The position numbers and the translations under genes are program-made. A DNA stretch of 64,000 nucleotides from the NCBI RefSeq assembly GCF_014203895.1, contig NZ_JACHJY010000002.1:620001-684000 (forward strand), in the 5' to 3' direction. Source of the DNA: Streptomyces nymphaeiformis. GTDB taxonomy: Bacteria > Actinomycetota > Actinomycetes > Streptomycetales > Streptomycetaceae. Positions 16,526-29,103 of this stretch are shown piece after piece. The first letter of the stretch is position 1, and the number at the start of each line of letters is the position of its first letter. The notes below the pieces were generated by a model, which was not told the DNA's origin, did no database searches, and saw only the letters and a list, made by a program, of their open reading frames with translations.

Positions 16526-17866
16526 TCAGCGCTGCGTGTGGATGAAGCCGATTTTGTCGATCTCGTCGCCCGATCGGCCGTGGAAGCCGGTGATCTGCCA
16601 GCCGGGAGGGGCGGTGTGGGTGACGCAGTCCGAGGTCGGCGTGCCGCCGGCGAGGGTGTGGCCGAGATTGGTGCTGAACCTTGCGTGGAAGATCCGGGTG
16701 CGGCCGTCCTTCTGGGCCCGGCACACGTGCGCGGTCGTGACGTACTCCCCGCTGCCGAGCGTGAGGGAGGTCGTGGCGCCTCCGGTGCCGCCGTGGGTGA
16801 GTGTCGTGCCGTTGTCCAGGGTGATGGCCAGCCGGTCGATCCGGGAGCCGGCGCTCAAGGTGATGGTGGTGGCGCGGGCGCCGGCGGGGACGCTGTCGAT
16901 GTCGTTGAAGTGGTCGCCGTGCGGTCCGCCGAACTGCTCGCTCAGTCGGAAGTCAGGGTTGCGCGACCAGGAGAAGCCCACCGCGACCGGGTCGTGGTCG
17001 GAGAGCATGAGTCCGTCGCCGGTGAGGAACGCGGCGTGCTCGTTGTTGTAGGAGGTGGCGTTCAGGGAGACGAGTCTGCTGCCGCGGTAGAGGACCTTGT
17101 CCACGACCTCGCAGGTGTTGGGCACGGTCGGCTGGGACTGGTCGCAGACGAGGGCGTCACTGCCCTTGGTGGGCGGGGTGCCCTTGCGGATCAGCCCGAC
17201 CCAGGCGTCGGTGAGCGCGTTGGCGGCGGCGAACTCGGCGATGGTGTCGCCGGCGCGGGTGTAGCGGGTGTTGGTGTCACCCATGACGACGACCGCGTTG
17301 CCCGCCGAGTGGGCCGTGATGAAGGCGGTGAGTTGCTTCAGGTTGTCGGCGCGTGAGTTCAGATCTCCCGCGTTCGTACCCGCGTTGGTGTGGAGGTTGT
17401 AGAAGTCGACGTACACACCCTCGGCGAGGCGCTGCCGGGCGAAGGTGAAGCCCTTCGGGGTCAGGCAGTCGCCCGAGTCGTACTGGCAGGAGTTCCAGCG
17501 GACCCGCTCGAAGTCGTCCGCTTCGTAGGGGGTCTTCGACAGCGTGTTGAGGCCGCTGCCGATGCCCGCCCCGCCGCTGGTGGGGGTGCGGTACGGGTGG
17601 GCGGTGTCGGCGGCGTAGAGGCGGGCGTGGTGGTTGAAGTCCTCCTGGACGTGGACGATGTCGTACGCCTCGATCCGTCGGCCGATCTCGGTCGTGGCGG
17701 GCTCGCGGGGCGTCGGCGCGCTGGAGATGCCGTCGGGAAGCCCGGCGACGTTGTAGGTGAGCACGCTGAACGTGCCCGAGTCGGCGGCCGTCGCCGGTGG
17801 CGCCGTCGCGGTGAGTCCGGCGAGTGCGGCTGCCGCCGCCGTCAGGCAGGCGAGGAGTCGGCGCAT
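16526..17866 (-). CDS. Secreted endonuclease/exonuclease/phosphatase-fold protein with jacalin-like lectin domain
   Basis: 446 residues. A Sec signal peptide (MRRLLACLTAAAAAL..., cleavage after ATAA) is followed by an EEP domain of about 270 residues: TYNVAGLP, HVQEDF (metal Glu), VVMGDTNTRY (Asp/Asn) and LSDHDPVAV (catalytic Asp-His). A C-terminal beta-prism of jacalin type begins at GGPHGDHFND and ends GRSGDEIDKIGFIH. The family includes secreted sphingomyelinase/DNase-like phosphodiesterases; the lectin domain suggests targeting to a glycan or glycolipid surface. It starts downstream of the GH9 gene on the same strand, but a strong hairpin lies between them, so it likely has its own promoter. 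Confidence 0.85.
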   Translation of the reverse strand: MRRLLACLTAAAAALAGLTATAPPATAADSGTFSVLTYNVAGLPDGISSAPTPREPATTEIGRRIEAYDIVHVQEDFNHHARLYAADTAHPYRTPTSGGAGIGSGLNTLSKTPYEADDFERVRWNSCQYDSGDCLTPKGFTFARQRLAEGVYVDFYNLHTNAGTNAGDLNSRADNLKQLTAFITAHSAGNAVVVMGDTNTRYTRAGDTIAEFAAANALTDAWVGLIRKGTPPTKGSDALVCDQSQPTVPNTCEVVDKVLYRGSRLVSLNATSYNNEHAAFLTGDGLMLSDHDPVAVGFSWSRNPDFRLSEQFGGPHGDHFNDIDSVPAGARATTITLSAGSRIDRLAITLDNGTTLTHGGTGGATTSLTLGSGEYVTTAHVCRAQKDGRTRIFHARFSTNLGHTLAGGTPTSDCVTHTAPPGWQITGFHGRSGDEIDKIGFIHTQR

Positions 17867-17909
17867 GGGTGGCTCCTGGTGGTGGGGTTCCGGCTGGGTG
17901 CGCGGCGCC

Positions 17910-17946
17910 GCCGGGACCGGGCGGGAAGCGTCCGCCCGGTCCCGGC
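17910..17946 (-). terminator. 15-bp perfect hairpin after the GH9 gene
   Basis: Stem 17910-17924 pairs perfectly with 17932-17946 around a 7-base loop (GAAGCGT). It lies 11 bases beyond the GH9 stop codon and ahead of the next minus-strand gene. Confidence 0.8.
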
Positions 17947-17956
17947 CGGCCGTGGT

Positions 17957-20104
17957 TCAGGCGCAGGCGCTCCCGTTGAGCGTGAAGGCCGTGGGGGAGG
18001 GATTCGCACCTGTGTGGGTGCCCTGTACTCCGAAGTTCGCGGTCGCACCGGGGGCGATCGCCCGGTTCCAGTCGGCGTCGCGGGCGCTGACGGTGGTGCC
18101 GTTCTGGGTGACGGTGGCGTTCCAGGCGCTCGTGACGCGCTGGCCGCCCGGGTAGGCCCAGGCCAGCTGCCAGCCGTCCACGGCCGTCGGGCCGGTGTTC
18201 TTGACGGTGACGGTCGCGGTGAAGCCGGTGTTCCAGACGTTGTTCACCGTGTACGTCACCGCGCAGGCGGCGGTGGGCGGTTCGCCGCCGGTGGAGGTTC
18301 GTTCGGCGGCGTAGGCGGCGAGCCAGGCCAGGGGGGCGTTCCAGTTGATCGCCACCTCGTTGGTCGAGTACGAGCCGATGTCGTCGACGTAGCAGGCGGC
18401 GGGCGCGCAGCCGGTCAGTTTCTCCTGCGCGACCGGGTCCTGGAGCGCGCTGTCGGGACCGCCCGCGAGCGACCCGGCCGGCGGGTGGGGCAGGGAGGCG
18501 TCCAACTGGTGGGCCCAGAAGCGGTGGTGCTGGTTCTGTGAGGACCTCTCGCCGTGGCCGGTCACGTACGACATGCCGAGGGCGTTGCGGCCGAGCAGGT
18601 AGTCCATGGTCTCCAGCGCGCCGGCGCGGTAGCGCCCGTCGCCCGTCAGCTCACCGGCGACGGCCATGACGATCGCGTCGTTGGCGACCTCGCCGTTCGA
18701 GCCCCAGAAGTATCCGTCCGCCGGGACGGGCACGGCGTAGCCCTGGGCGGCCATCCTGGACAGATAGCCGTCGGCGGCCGTGGTCACCGAGGACCTGATC
18801 CGGACCAGGTCGGACGCGGGCAGGCCGTTGGGGACGGTGGCCAGGACGAGCCGGCCGAGCGCCGCCGTGTCCGCCCAGCCGAAGCCGTACGGGCTGAACG
18901 CGTCGGCAGAGGTGTGCCAGGACGAGGAGGTGACCGCGTCCCGGTAGGCGCTCTCGCCGGTCGTCGCGTACAGCTCGGCGGCTGCCCAGTAGAACTCGTC
19001 GGTGACCCGCGTGTCCTCGTAGGCTCCGCCGCCCGTGCTGTCCGAAGCCGACGCGTACAGGGCGGGGTTGGCCTGGGCCGCGGTCCAGGCCCGGCGGGCG
19101 GCCGACAGGCACCGGTCGGCGTACGCGGAGTCGTACGGGCGGAAGACCCGGGCGCACTGAGCGGCGGCCGCCGCGAGGTTGAGGGTCGCCGCCGTGGACG
19201 GCCGGTGCAGCTCGCGGGGCTGCGCGTCCTGGTCGGGACGCAGCGGCATGCCGGTCCAGGCCGCGTCGTGGACCTTGTGGAAGGCCATGCCCGCGTACGG
19301 CCTTCCTTCGGGCACCTGCATGCGCATCAGGAAGTCGAGCTCCCACCGCGCCTCGTCGAGGACGTCGGGTGTTCCGTTGCCGCGTTCGGGGACGCGCAGG
19401 GTCGAGTCGCCCAGCGCGGCATCCCTGCCGGCCCGCTTGGCCCGCTCGAAGGAGCTGACGACCAGCCAGGTGGAGATGCCGCCGTTGACCACGTACTTGC
19501 CGTGGTCGCCCGCGTCGTACCAGCCACCCCTGACGTCCTGCGTGTAGTCGCACACGGTGGCCTGGCACGGTACGGACGTGTCGCCCTGGTTGGGCGCGAC
19601 GCCGAGGTGTCCGGCCGGGCGTGCGTAGGCGGGACCCACCAGGGAGGCGTCGATCGCGATGCCGCTGCGCTGGTGGTGGAAGAACGCCATCGAGTCGGAA
19701 CGCAAGGTGTCGTAGAGGTCCGCGCGGATGTCGAAGGGTGCGCTGCTGTTGCCGTCCACGGACAGGACGTATCCCGGGCCCGTGCTCCGGTACGAGGAGA
19801 AGTCGGCCACCTGGACGGACTGCCCGGAGGGGGTGTCCGCGCCGCGCGGGACGGTCGATCCGGAGGCGACCAACGTGCCGGACGCGTTCCGCAGCTGCCA
19901 GGAGAGCGCCTGCGTCGCCGTGGTGACGACGGTGGCGCGCTTGGGTCCGTCGGGCAGGTAGCCGACCTGGTTGACGCGTACGGCCGTGGTCGCCGCCGTG
20001 GCGGCGGGGACGTCCGCGGCGGCCGGTACGGACGCGAGACCGCCCAGGAGGAGGGCGCCCGCCAGCAGGGCGGTGGGGAGACGTAACGAGCGAGAGGGTG
20101 GCAT
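17957..20104 (-). CDS. Secreted GH9 endoglucanase with C-terminal CBM2
   Basis: 715 residues. A Sec signal peptide covers about 1-30, an Ig-like CelD_N domain about 40-127 ([10 protein letters not shown]), and the GH9 (alpha/alpha)6 barrel about 130-590. Catalytic Asp197 and Asp200 lie in [13 protein letters not shown], and the proton donor Glu in [21 protein letters not shown]2 of about 100 residues follows (from [15 protein letters not shown], with Cys at both ends). It hydrolyses beta-1,4-glucan outside the cell. ATG 20104 is chosen over a longer frame because AGGAG precedes it and a signal peptide follows. A CebR box lies about 175 bp upstream, so induction by cellobiose or cello-oligosaccharides is expected. 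Confidence 0.93.
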   Translation of the reverse strand: MPPSRSLRLPTALLAGALLLGGLASVPAAADVPAATAATTAVRVNQVGYLPDGPKRATVVTTATQALSWQLRNASGTLVASGSTVPRGADTPSGQSVQVADFSSYRSTGPGYVLSVDGNSSAPFDIRADLYDTLRSDSMAFFHHQRSGIAIDASLVGPAYARPAGHLGVAPNQGDTSVPCQATVCDYTQDVRGGWYDAGDHGKYVVNGGISTWLVVSSFERAKRAGRDAALGDSTLRVPERGNGTPDVLDEARWELDFLMRMQVPEGRPYAGMAFHKVHDAAWTGMPLRPDQDAQPRELHRPSTAATLNLAAAAAQCARVFRPYDSAYADRCLSAARRAWTAAQANPALYASASDSTGGGAYEDTRVTDEFYWAAAELYATTGESAYRDAVTSSSWHTSADAFSPYGFGWADTAALGRLVLATVPNGLPASDLVRIRSSVTTAADGYLSRMAAQGYAVPVPADGYFWGSNGEVANDAIVMAVAGELTGDGRYRAGALETMDYLLGRNALGMSYVTGHGERSSQNQHHRFWAHQLDASLPHPPAGSLAGGPDSALQDPVAQEKLTGCAPAACYVDDIGSYSTNEVAINWNAPLAWLAAYAAERTSTGGEPPTAACAVTYTVNNVWNTGFTATVTVKNTGPTAVDGWQLAWAYPGGQRVTSAWNATVTQNGTTVSARDADWNRAIAPGATANFGVQGTHTGANPSPTAFTLNGSACA

Positions 20105-20485
20105 GTGCGGCTCCTGTGTGTCGTCGGGGGAATCAGCGAGTGGGTCGGTCTGCGTGAGCAGGCCCGTCTGCCGGGAAGGCGGAGACGGTCTCCTCCGGCC
20201 GACCAGGACGCCGCCGGAGGACTTGCCCGAATGAAGTGGGCATGTCAACGATTTCCTCTTTGCCTCCCTGATGGTGGGAGCGCTCCCAAGCGATGGAGAA
20301 TCGAGCACCGGTCGAGGGGGCGGAGATCTGAGCGCAGATTAGTGAGGCGCACTTACACCGTCAACGGGGTCGACGCGGTGGCGCGAAGTCGACCGCCTGG
20401 CCGGTCCACGGGACGCGACGCTCGTGCGGGTAGCGTTCGGTGCAATGGTGCAGGCGGTCGACCGCCGCGACGGAAGGACCCGATT
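20105..20485. promoter_or_regulatory. Divergent control region with CebR box
   Basis: The 381-bp gap contains the perfect palindrome TGGGAGCGCTCCCA at 20275-20288, identical to the Streptomyces CebR operator known from cellulase and ceb genes. On the minus strand a TTGACA hexamer (20249-20244) lies 26 bp downstream of the box towards the GH9 gene. No gene is supported within the gap. Confidence 0.85.
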
Positions 20486-21745
20486 CTGAACCCCCAGCTC
20501 GCGGAGACCCTGTCCGCGGCCCTGCTCGTCCTCGTGCTGGCCTGTGCGGTCATCCGCCCCTTCGGGTGGCCGGAGGCGGTCGTGGCCGTCCCGGCCGCGG
20601 TCCTGGTGGTCGTCACCGGGGCCATCTCCCTCGACGACGCCCTGGCCGAGGCGGAACGGCTCGGGCCGGTGATCGGCTTCCTGGCGGCCGTACTGGTGCT
20701 GGCTCAGCTCTGCGACGACGAGGGGCTGTTCCAGGCCTGCGGGGCGTGGATGGCGCGTACGGCGGCGGGCCGGCCGCGCCGGCTGCTCGTCCAGGTGTTC
20801 CTGGCGGCATCGGCGATCACCGCCGTGCTCAGCCTGGACGCCACGGTCGTGCTCCTGACCCCGGTGGTCTTCGCCACCGCGGCCCGTATCGGCGCCCGTC
20901 CGAAGCCCCATGTGTACGCCTGCACCCACCTGTCGAACACGGCCTCCCTGCTGCTGCCCGTCTCCAACCTCACCAACCTCCTCGCCTTCGCGGCCAGCGG
21001 GCTCAGCTTCACCCGGTTCGCCGCCCTGATGGCCCTGCCGTGGGCAGCCGCGATCGCTGTCGAGTACCTGGTCTTCCGGCGCTTCTTCGCCACCGACCTG
21101 GACGCGGGAGCGCAGGCCCCCGCCGTCGTCGAACCGCCGCCGCTGCCGCTGTTCGCCCTGGTGACCGTGGGATGCACGCTCGCAGGCTTCGTGCTGACCT
21201 CGGTGGTCGGCGTCGACCCGGCGTGGGCCGCCCTGGCAGGGGCACTCGCCCTCGCCGTACGGGCCCTCATCCGCCGCCGCACCAGTCCCCGTGCGCTGGT
21301 CCGCGCCGCCTCCGTGCCCTTCCTCGCCTTCGTCCTGGCCCTCGGGATCGTGGTCCTGGCAGTGGTGGACAACGGTCTCGACGACGCCCTGGGACACCTG
21401 ATCCCCGACGGCACCGGCCTGCCGGAACTTCTCGCCCTGGCCGGACTGGCCGCCGTCCTCGCGAACGTCATCAACAACCTGCCCGCGGTCCTGGTGCTCC
21501 TGCCGTTGACCGCCCCCTCGGGGCCCGGCGCCGTCCTCGCCGTCCTGCTCGGGGTGAACATCGGCCCCAACCTCACCTACGCCGGCTCGCTGGCCACCTT
21601 GCTGTGGCGGCGTATCGTCCACGCCCACGACGGTGAGGTGGAGCTGAAGGAGTTCACCCGGCTCGGCGTGTACGCCGTACCCACGAGCCTGGCCGCCGCC
21701 GTACTGGCACTGTGGCTCTCGCTGACCGTCATCGGAGGAGGCTGA
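20486..21745 (+). CDS. ArsB/SLC13-like anion transporter
   Basis: About 419 residues with about 11 hydrophobic segments and the ion-transporter superfamily repeats: SLDATVVLLTPVVF with NTASLLLPVSNLTNL, then VINNLPAVLVLLPL with GVNIGPNLTYAGSLATLLW. These resemble ArsB/CitM-type permeases. The start is uncertain: GGAAGGA at 20472-20478 supports CTG 20486 or the rare ATT 20483; no ATG/GTG is well placed. A UspA-domain gene follows after 4 bases and should be co-transcribed. Arsenite is possible, but no arsR or arsC is present, so the substrate is open. Confidence 0.8.
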   Translation: MNPQLAETLSAALLVLVLACAVIRPFGWPEAVVAVPAAVLVVVTGAISLDDALAEAERLGPVIGFLAAVLVLAQLCDDEGLFQACGAWMARTAAGRPRRLLVQVFLAASAITAVLSLDATVVLLTPVVFATAARIGARPKPHVYACTHLSNTASLLLPVSNLTNLLAFAASGLSFTRFAALMALPWAAAIAVEYLVFRRFFATDLDAGAQAPAVVEPPPLPLFALVTVGCTLAGFVLTSVVGVDPAWAALAGALALAVRALIRRRTSPRALVRAASVPFLAFVLALGIVVLAVVDNGLDDALGHLIPDGTGLPELLALAGLAAVLANVINNLPAVLVLLPLTAPSGPGAVLAVLLGVNIGPNLTYAGSLATLLWRRIVHAHDGEVELKEFTRLGVYAVPTSLAAAVLALWLSLTVIGGG

Positions 21746-21749
21746 ACCC

Positions 21750-22268
21750 ATGGCCGTGGTCGTCTGGATCGTCGAAGGCACGTGGCGCGCCTGCGTGGAC
21801 GCCGCCCGCGCGCACACCCCGGCGGACGCCGACGTCGTCCTCCTGCACGTCACCCCCGCCGACGTCCCGGGCGCCGCGCACGGCGCCTTCGCCGGACTCC
21901 TCGGCCGCGGCCACCCCGCGGGGCACCGCCCGGCCGAAGGCTGGGGGAGGGACCCCGGCACGCGCCTGGAACACCTCGCCGCCACCTCCGCGCGGCAGCT
22001 GCTCCAGGACGCCGCCGACCGCCTGGACCGCCCCTGCACGCGTACCGAACGCACCGGCCGCATCGAGCGCGAGGTCGTCGCCGCGGTCGAGGGCAGCGAC
22101 CTGCTGATCCTGGCCAGGGACGGCGACCGCACCCACCTCGGACCGCACAGCCTCGGCCCCGCCGCACGCTTCGTCGTCGACCACGCCCCCTGTCCGGTGC
22201 TGCTCGTGTGGCCCGAACCGCCGCCAGGACTGCCCACCATGCCGCCCCCTCCCCCGCATCTTCTGTAG
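21750..22268 (+). CDS. UspA-domain protein
   Basis: 172 residues. The fold starts VVVWIVEGTWRACVDAA, has VVLLHVTP as strand 2, and ends LGPAARFVVDHAPCPVLLVW, the standard terminal strand of universal stress proteins. The GxxGxxxG(S/T) ATP loop is poorly kept (DGDRTHLGPHSLGPAA). It begins 4 bases after the transporter stop and probably modulates or stabilises that transporter; this is inference from gene order. The C-terminus is Pro-rich. Confidence 0.75.
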   Translation: MAVVVWIVEGTWRACVDAARAHTPADADVVLLHVTPADVPGAAHGAFAGLLGRGHPAGHRPAEGWGRDPGTRLEHLAATSARQLLQDAADRLDRPCTRTERTGRIEREVVAAVEGSDLLILARDGDRTHLGPHSLGPAARFVVDHAPCPVLLVWPEPPPGLPTMPPPPPHLL

Positions 22269-22346
22269 CCGGCTCGTCGACGAACTCCTCGACGCCGGCG
22301 TCCGGCCTGCCGCCGCCCAGAGAGCGGCCGCGCCCGTACGCTCCCG

Positions 22347-22498
22347 GATCGCGGCCTCCCCGTGGCGATCACCGAGAACGGCGCCGCCTTCGCGCTTCGG
22401 CGCCGTCCACGTCGACCACACCACCCGGATGCGAACCCCGAAGGCCGGTGCCCGCTGGTACGGCAGGGCCATCGCGACGAACGCGATCCCGCAAGGTG

Positions 22499-22500
<2 letters not shown>
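22347..22500 (+). pseudogene. GH1 beta-glucosidase remnant
   Basis: Two GH1 motifs survive in different frames. DRGLPVAITENGAAF corresponds to the catalytic TENGA segment; directly after it, shifted by a base, is RFGAVHVDHTTRMRTPKAGARWYGR, which is the C-terminal end of GH1 enzymes. About 60 residues between them are missing. The rest of the barrel upstream is gone. In Streptomyces a GH1 gene (bglC) commonly accompanies CebR-regulated cellulose genes, so this may be the dead partner of the adjacent GH9 system. Confidence 0.7.
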
Positions 22501-24055
<1,555 letters not shown>

Positions 24056-24080
24056 TCAGTGTGGAAATCCGGCAGAAACA

Positions 24081-24125
24081 TGTCAACAGTTTCGAAGAGA
24101 TTTCGATAATCTCCCTTCGAAAGTA
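24081..24125 (-). promoter_or_regulatory. xlnA promoter/operator region
   Basis: On the minus strand TTGACA (24086-24081) is a strong -35. Immediately upstream are two TTCGAA cores (24091-24096 and 24116-24121), 25 bp apart, plus an intervening ATTTCGAT. Similar TTTCGAAA sequences flank the regulator gene and the xylo-oligosaccharide importer gene. Confidence 0.6.
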
Positions 24126-24143
24126 TTTCGTGGAAATTCGGCG

Positions 24144-25612
<1,469 letters not shown>

Positions 25613-25616
<4 letters not shown>

Positions 25617-27832
25617 GGAACCTCCACGATCTCGACCGGCACGGACAGCACACGGTCGGCCGCCGGGTGGCGTACGGGGCCGTGCAGAGTGAAGGAGCCC
25701 TGGAGCGGAAGATCGACGCTGGACCGTCCGACGGCCACGCCGATCTCCCCTGGCTCCACTCTTCTCCGCAGGTCGATCCCGGTGAAGGAGGTCCGGTCGG
25801 CATGGACGGAGAAGGTGATCCGGGCGGCCGCGCCCGGTCGCAGCTCGACCCTTCCGAATCCGGCGAGCCACCGGTGCGGCCGGACGACGGACGCCTCGGG
25901 GTCCGACAGGTACAGCTGGACCACCTCGGTCCCGGGCACCTCGCCGACGTTGCGTACGGTGACCGCCACGGAGACGGCTCCGTCCGTCGCGGCGACGGGA
26001 TCCACCGAGAGCTCCGAGTAGGTGAAGCTGGTCCAGCTCAGCCCGTGTCCGAAGGGGAACAGCGGGGTCGGGTCCACCGAGCTCCAGTCGGTGTGCCCGC
26101 CGAGCCTGGAGTGCAGGTAGGTGCCGGGCTGGCCGCCGGCCTGCCGGGGGATGGAGACGGGCAGCCGCCCGGACGGTTCCGCGGCCCCGCTGATGATCCT
26201 GGCGAGCGCCGTCCCTCCCTCCTCGCCGGGGAAGAACGCCTGCACCACGGCCGCCGCGCGCTCGGCCAGCGTGCCGAGCGCGTACGGTCGTCCGGAGACG
26301 AGGACCAGGACGGTCGGCACCCCGGACTCCAGAACGGCGGAGGCGAGCGCGGCCTGGTCGCCGGGCAGGTCGAGGGTCTCGGCGTCGCAGCCCTCTCCGG
26401 AGGTGCCCCGGCCGAACATGCCGGCCCGGTCTCCGAGCACCAGCACGTTCACGTCCGGATCGTCCGCGGTGACCGTGAACCCGGCAGCGGTGAGCGCCTC
26501 GCCGAGTGTCGGGATCTCGAGCCCGAGGTCGCCGGGCAGCGCGATGTGATTGGGGAAGGAGTAGCAGCCGAGGAAGGACTGCGGGTCGTCGGCGTACGGC
26601 CCGCTGATCGCGACCCGGCACGGCCGCAGCGGCAGGATGCCGTCGTTCGCGAGCAGTACGGTGGACCGTTCGGCCAGGAGCCTGGCCAGGGCGCGGTTCT
26701 CCGGCGGGTCGAGATCGACCGGCTCGGGTTTGACGGGTTCCCAGCCGGGGTCGAGCAGGCCGAGCTCGGCCTTCTGCAGCAGGACCCGCTCCGCGGCCCG
26801 GTCGATGAGCTCCTCGCGTACGGTTCCCGCCCGCACGAGTTCGGTCAGCGGCTCGCCGTAGCAGCGGGCCGTGGGCAGCTCGACGTCGATTCCGGCGGTC
26901 AGCGCCAGCGCGCCGGCCGCGCCCCGCGATCCGGTGACGCCGTGACGGGTCTCCAGGAAGGAGACGGCGTAGTAGTCGGCGACGACCACACCGCTGAAAC
27001 CGAGTTCGCCCCTGAGGAGTTCGGTCAGCAGCCGTTCGTCGGCGGCGACCGGGACGCCGTCCACGTCGGTGTAGCTGTTCATCACCGACCGGGCGCCCCC
27101 CTCGCGCAGTGCCCGTACGAAGGGTTCGACCAGCACGTCGGCGAACTCGCGCGGCCCCGAGGCGACGGGGGCCATGTTGCGGCCGCCGCGCGAGGCCGAA
27201 TACCCGGCGAAGTGCTTGAGCGTCGCCACGATCCCGGCGCCTTCCAAGCCCTGCACGTACGCGGTGCCGATCGCTCCGACGAGATAGGGGTCCTCGCCGA
27301 TGCACTCCTCGGTCCTGCCCCACCGGTAGTCGCGGACCACGTCGAGGACCGGAGCCAGCCCCTGGTGGACGCCGACCCGCCGCATCCCCGTGCCGATGGC
27401 GGCGGCCATCCGGCGCACCAGGTCGGGGTCGAAGGACGCCCCCCAGGCGAGCGGCCCGGGGAAGACGGTCGCGCCGAACGTCATGAACCCGGTCAGGCAC
27501 TCCTCGTGAGCGACCGCCGGGATCCCGAACCGGCCGGAGCCGGTCACCTGCCGCTGGAGCGAGCCGAGCCGCTCCATCCCGGCTTCCGCGGTGATCGGCG
27601 CGGTGCCGTACACCCGGGTGAGCTGGCCGAGCCCGTGGGCGACGATGTCGTCGAGGCCGGGCGCGGGCTCGCCGGAATCGTCCTCCATCGGCGCGACGGG
27701 TGCCCCCGGATCCGAGGGCAGCGCCCAGAAGCCGGCGAGCTGCCCCGCCTTCTCCTCCAGCGTCATCCGTCCCAGCAGATCGGCGACTCGCTCGGACGCG
27801 GGCAGGAGGGGGTCGTGCCAGGGCTCGGTCAA
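25613..27832 (-). CDS. GH3 beta-xylosidase/beta-glucosidase
   Basis: 739 residues, cytoplasmic. The (beta/alpha)8 domain contains KHFAGYSAS (substrate-binding Lys-His) and the nucleophile Asp286 in GVVVADYYAV. The second alpha/beta domain has the VLVSGRPYAL and FFPGEEGG motifs, and a fibronectin-III-like C-terminal domain follows (FPFGHGLSWTSF, then VTVRNVGEVPGTEVVQLYL). Position between the GH43 gene (overlap) and a LacI regulator (9-bp gap) in the xylan locus favours xylo-oligosaccharide as substrate. The transcript probably runs lacI-GH3-GH43, giving co-expressed intracellular hydrolases under their own repressor. Confidence 0.92.
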
Positions 27833-27841
27833 GGGGTTCTC

Positions 27842-28855
27842 CTAGAGGCGAGGCGGGGCGGTGGAGAGCCGGACCTTGAGTTCGGTCGCGAGCTCCATCC
27901 GGGGGCTGACCAGGGGTTGGTCTTCCAGAAGCAGGAACAGTGCGCGGGCGGCGAGCCGGCCCATCTCCTCCAGCGGCTGACGTACCGTCGTCAGTGGAGG
28001 TGACAGCCATTCGCCCATCGGCAGGTCGTCGAAGCCGACCACGCTGAGGTCCTGCGGGATGCTCAGTCCGCTCTGCCGGGCGGCTTCGTAGACGCCCATC
28101 GCCTGCTGGTCGCTACCGGCGAAGACGGCCGTCGGCGGCTCGGGGAGGGCGAGCAGTTCCTGCGCGCACCGGAACCCGCCCTCGTGCTGGAAGTCGCCGA
28201 ACCGGATCAGGTCGCGGTCGACCTCGATCCCGGCCCGCTCCAGGGCGGCCCGGTACCCGTCGATGCGGGCCTGGCTGCAGAGCATCTCCTTGCGTCCGCC
28301 GATCGTGGCGATCCGGCGGTGCCCCAGCTCCAGCAAATGCTCGGTGGCGGCGAGGCCGCCCGCCCAGTTGGTCGCTCCGATGCTCGGCACGCCGTTGCCC
28401 GGCAGGTCGATCGGGTCGATGACGACCAGTGCCACCCCGGCTCGTTCGACCTGGGCGCGCTGGGCCTGGGTGACCGAGGCGGTGACGAGGATGACGCCGT
28501 CGCTGTGGTGCAGGACCGGCAGTTCGGCCCAGCTCGACGGAGTGGCCTCGCCCGGGGGGACGAGTGACACGACGGTGCCGACGCTCCGCTGGGCGCACTC
28601 GGCCTCGACGCCACGCAGTATCTCCACCGCCCACGCGCTGTCCAGACCGCCGATGATCAGGTCGACCAGGCCCGACCTGCGGGCCCTGCGCTGTCGGCCG
28701 GGCTGGAGGTAGTTGTGGGACCGCAGCAGGGTCTCGATCCGTTCGCGCGTCGCGGGTGCGACATCGGAGCGACCGTTGATCACCTTGGACACGGTGGCCT
28801 GGGAGACTCCTGCCGCCGCGGCGATGACGGCCAGGGTCGGACGCTGCTCGCTCAA
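27842..28855 (-). CDS. LacI-family regulator of xylan utilisation
   Basis: 337 residues from TTG 28855, chosen because AGAGGAG lies about 6 bases upstream and the helix-turn-helix then begins at residue 6 (LAVIAAAAGVSQATVSKVINGRS); the frame is open further 5' but without homology. The effector domain ends with the standard SVVGFDDLPMGEWLSPPLTTVRQP. It is the BxlR/XlnR type by position: divergent from the xylo-oligosaccharide importer and upstream of GH3/GH43. TTTCGAAA-like sites in its own promoter, the importer promoter and the xlnA promoter are its probable operators, with xylose, xylobiose or arabinobiose as likely effector. Confidence 0.9.
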   Translation of the reverse strand: MSEQRPTLAVIAAAAGVSQATVSKVINGRSDVAPATRERIETLLRSHNYLQPGRQRRARRSGLVDLIIGGLDSAWAVEILRGVEAECAQRSVGTVVSLVPPGEATPSSWAELPVLHHSDGVILVTASVTQAQRAQVERAGVALVVIDPIDLPGNGVPSIGATNWAGGLAATEHLLELGHRRIATIGGRKEMLCSQARIDGYRAALERAGIEVDRDLIRFGDFQHEGGFRCAQELLALPEPPTAVFAGSDQQAMGVYEAARQSGLSIPQDLSVVGFDDLPMGEWLSPPLTTVRQPLEEMGRLAARALFLLLEDQPLVSPRMELATELKVRLSTAPPRL

Positions 28856-28914
28856 CTCATCTCCTCTGCGCGGACGTCTTCGTCCGGCGATCTCCGTCCG
28901 GCGACAAGTACCGC

Positions 28915-28957
28915 AAACTTTTCGAAAGAGTTTCCGGTCGTGTGACCTGCTTGTCAA
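28915..28957 (-). promoter_or_regulatory. Regulator promoter with operator
   Basis: Minus-strand TTGACA (28957-28952) is followed 17 bp later by GAAACT as a weak -10. It runs into the 19-bp imperfect inverted repeat AAACTTTTCGAAAGAGTTT (28915-28933), whose centre is TTTCGAAA. This is an autoregulation site by position. Confidence 0.6.
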
Positions 28958-29000
28958 CCCTGTAACCGGCAGATGTCTTTGGGAAGTTCGGTGGCGGGTC

Positions 29001-29069
29001 TTGACCGGGAAGCCACGCGTTCCTAGTTTGTGGCAGCGCAGAATTCGAGAAAGTTACGAAAAGTTTTCG
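29001..29069 (+). promoter_or_regulatory. Promoter and operator of the xylo-oligosaccharide importer operon
   Basis: TTGACC (29001-29006), a 17-bp spacer and TAGTTT (29024-29029) form a near-ideal vegetative promoter. Downstream, in the early transcribed region, is the perfect palindrome CGAAAAGTTTTCG (29057-29069), with a further TTCGAGAAAG half-site just before it. A roadblock-type operator for the divergent LacI regulator is likely. Confidence 0.7.
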
Positions 29070-29103
29070 AGCTCGCATCGGCATCCCTCACCCCGGAGGT
29101 CCC

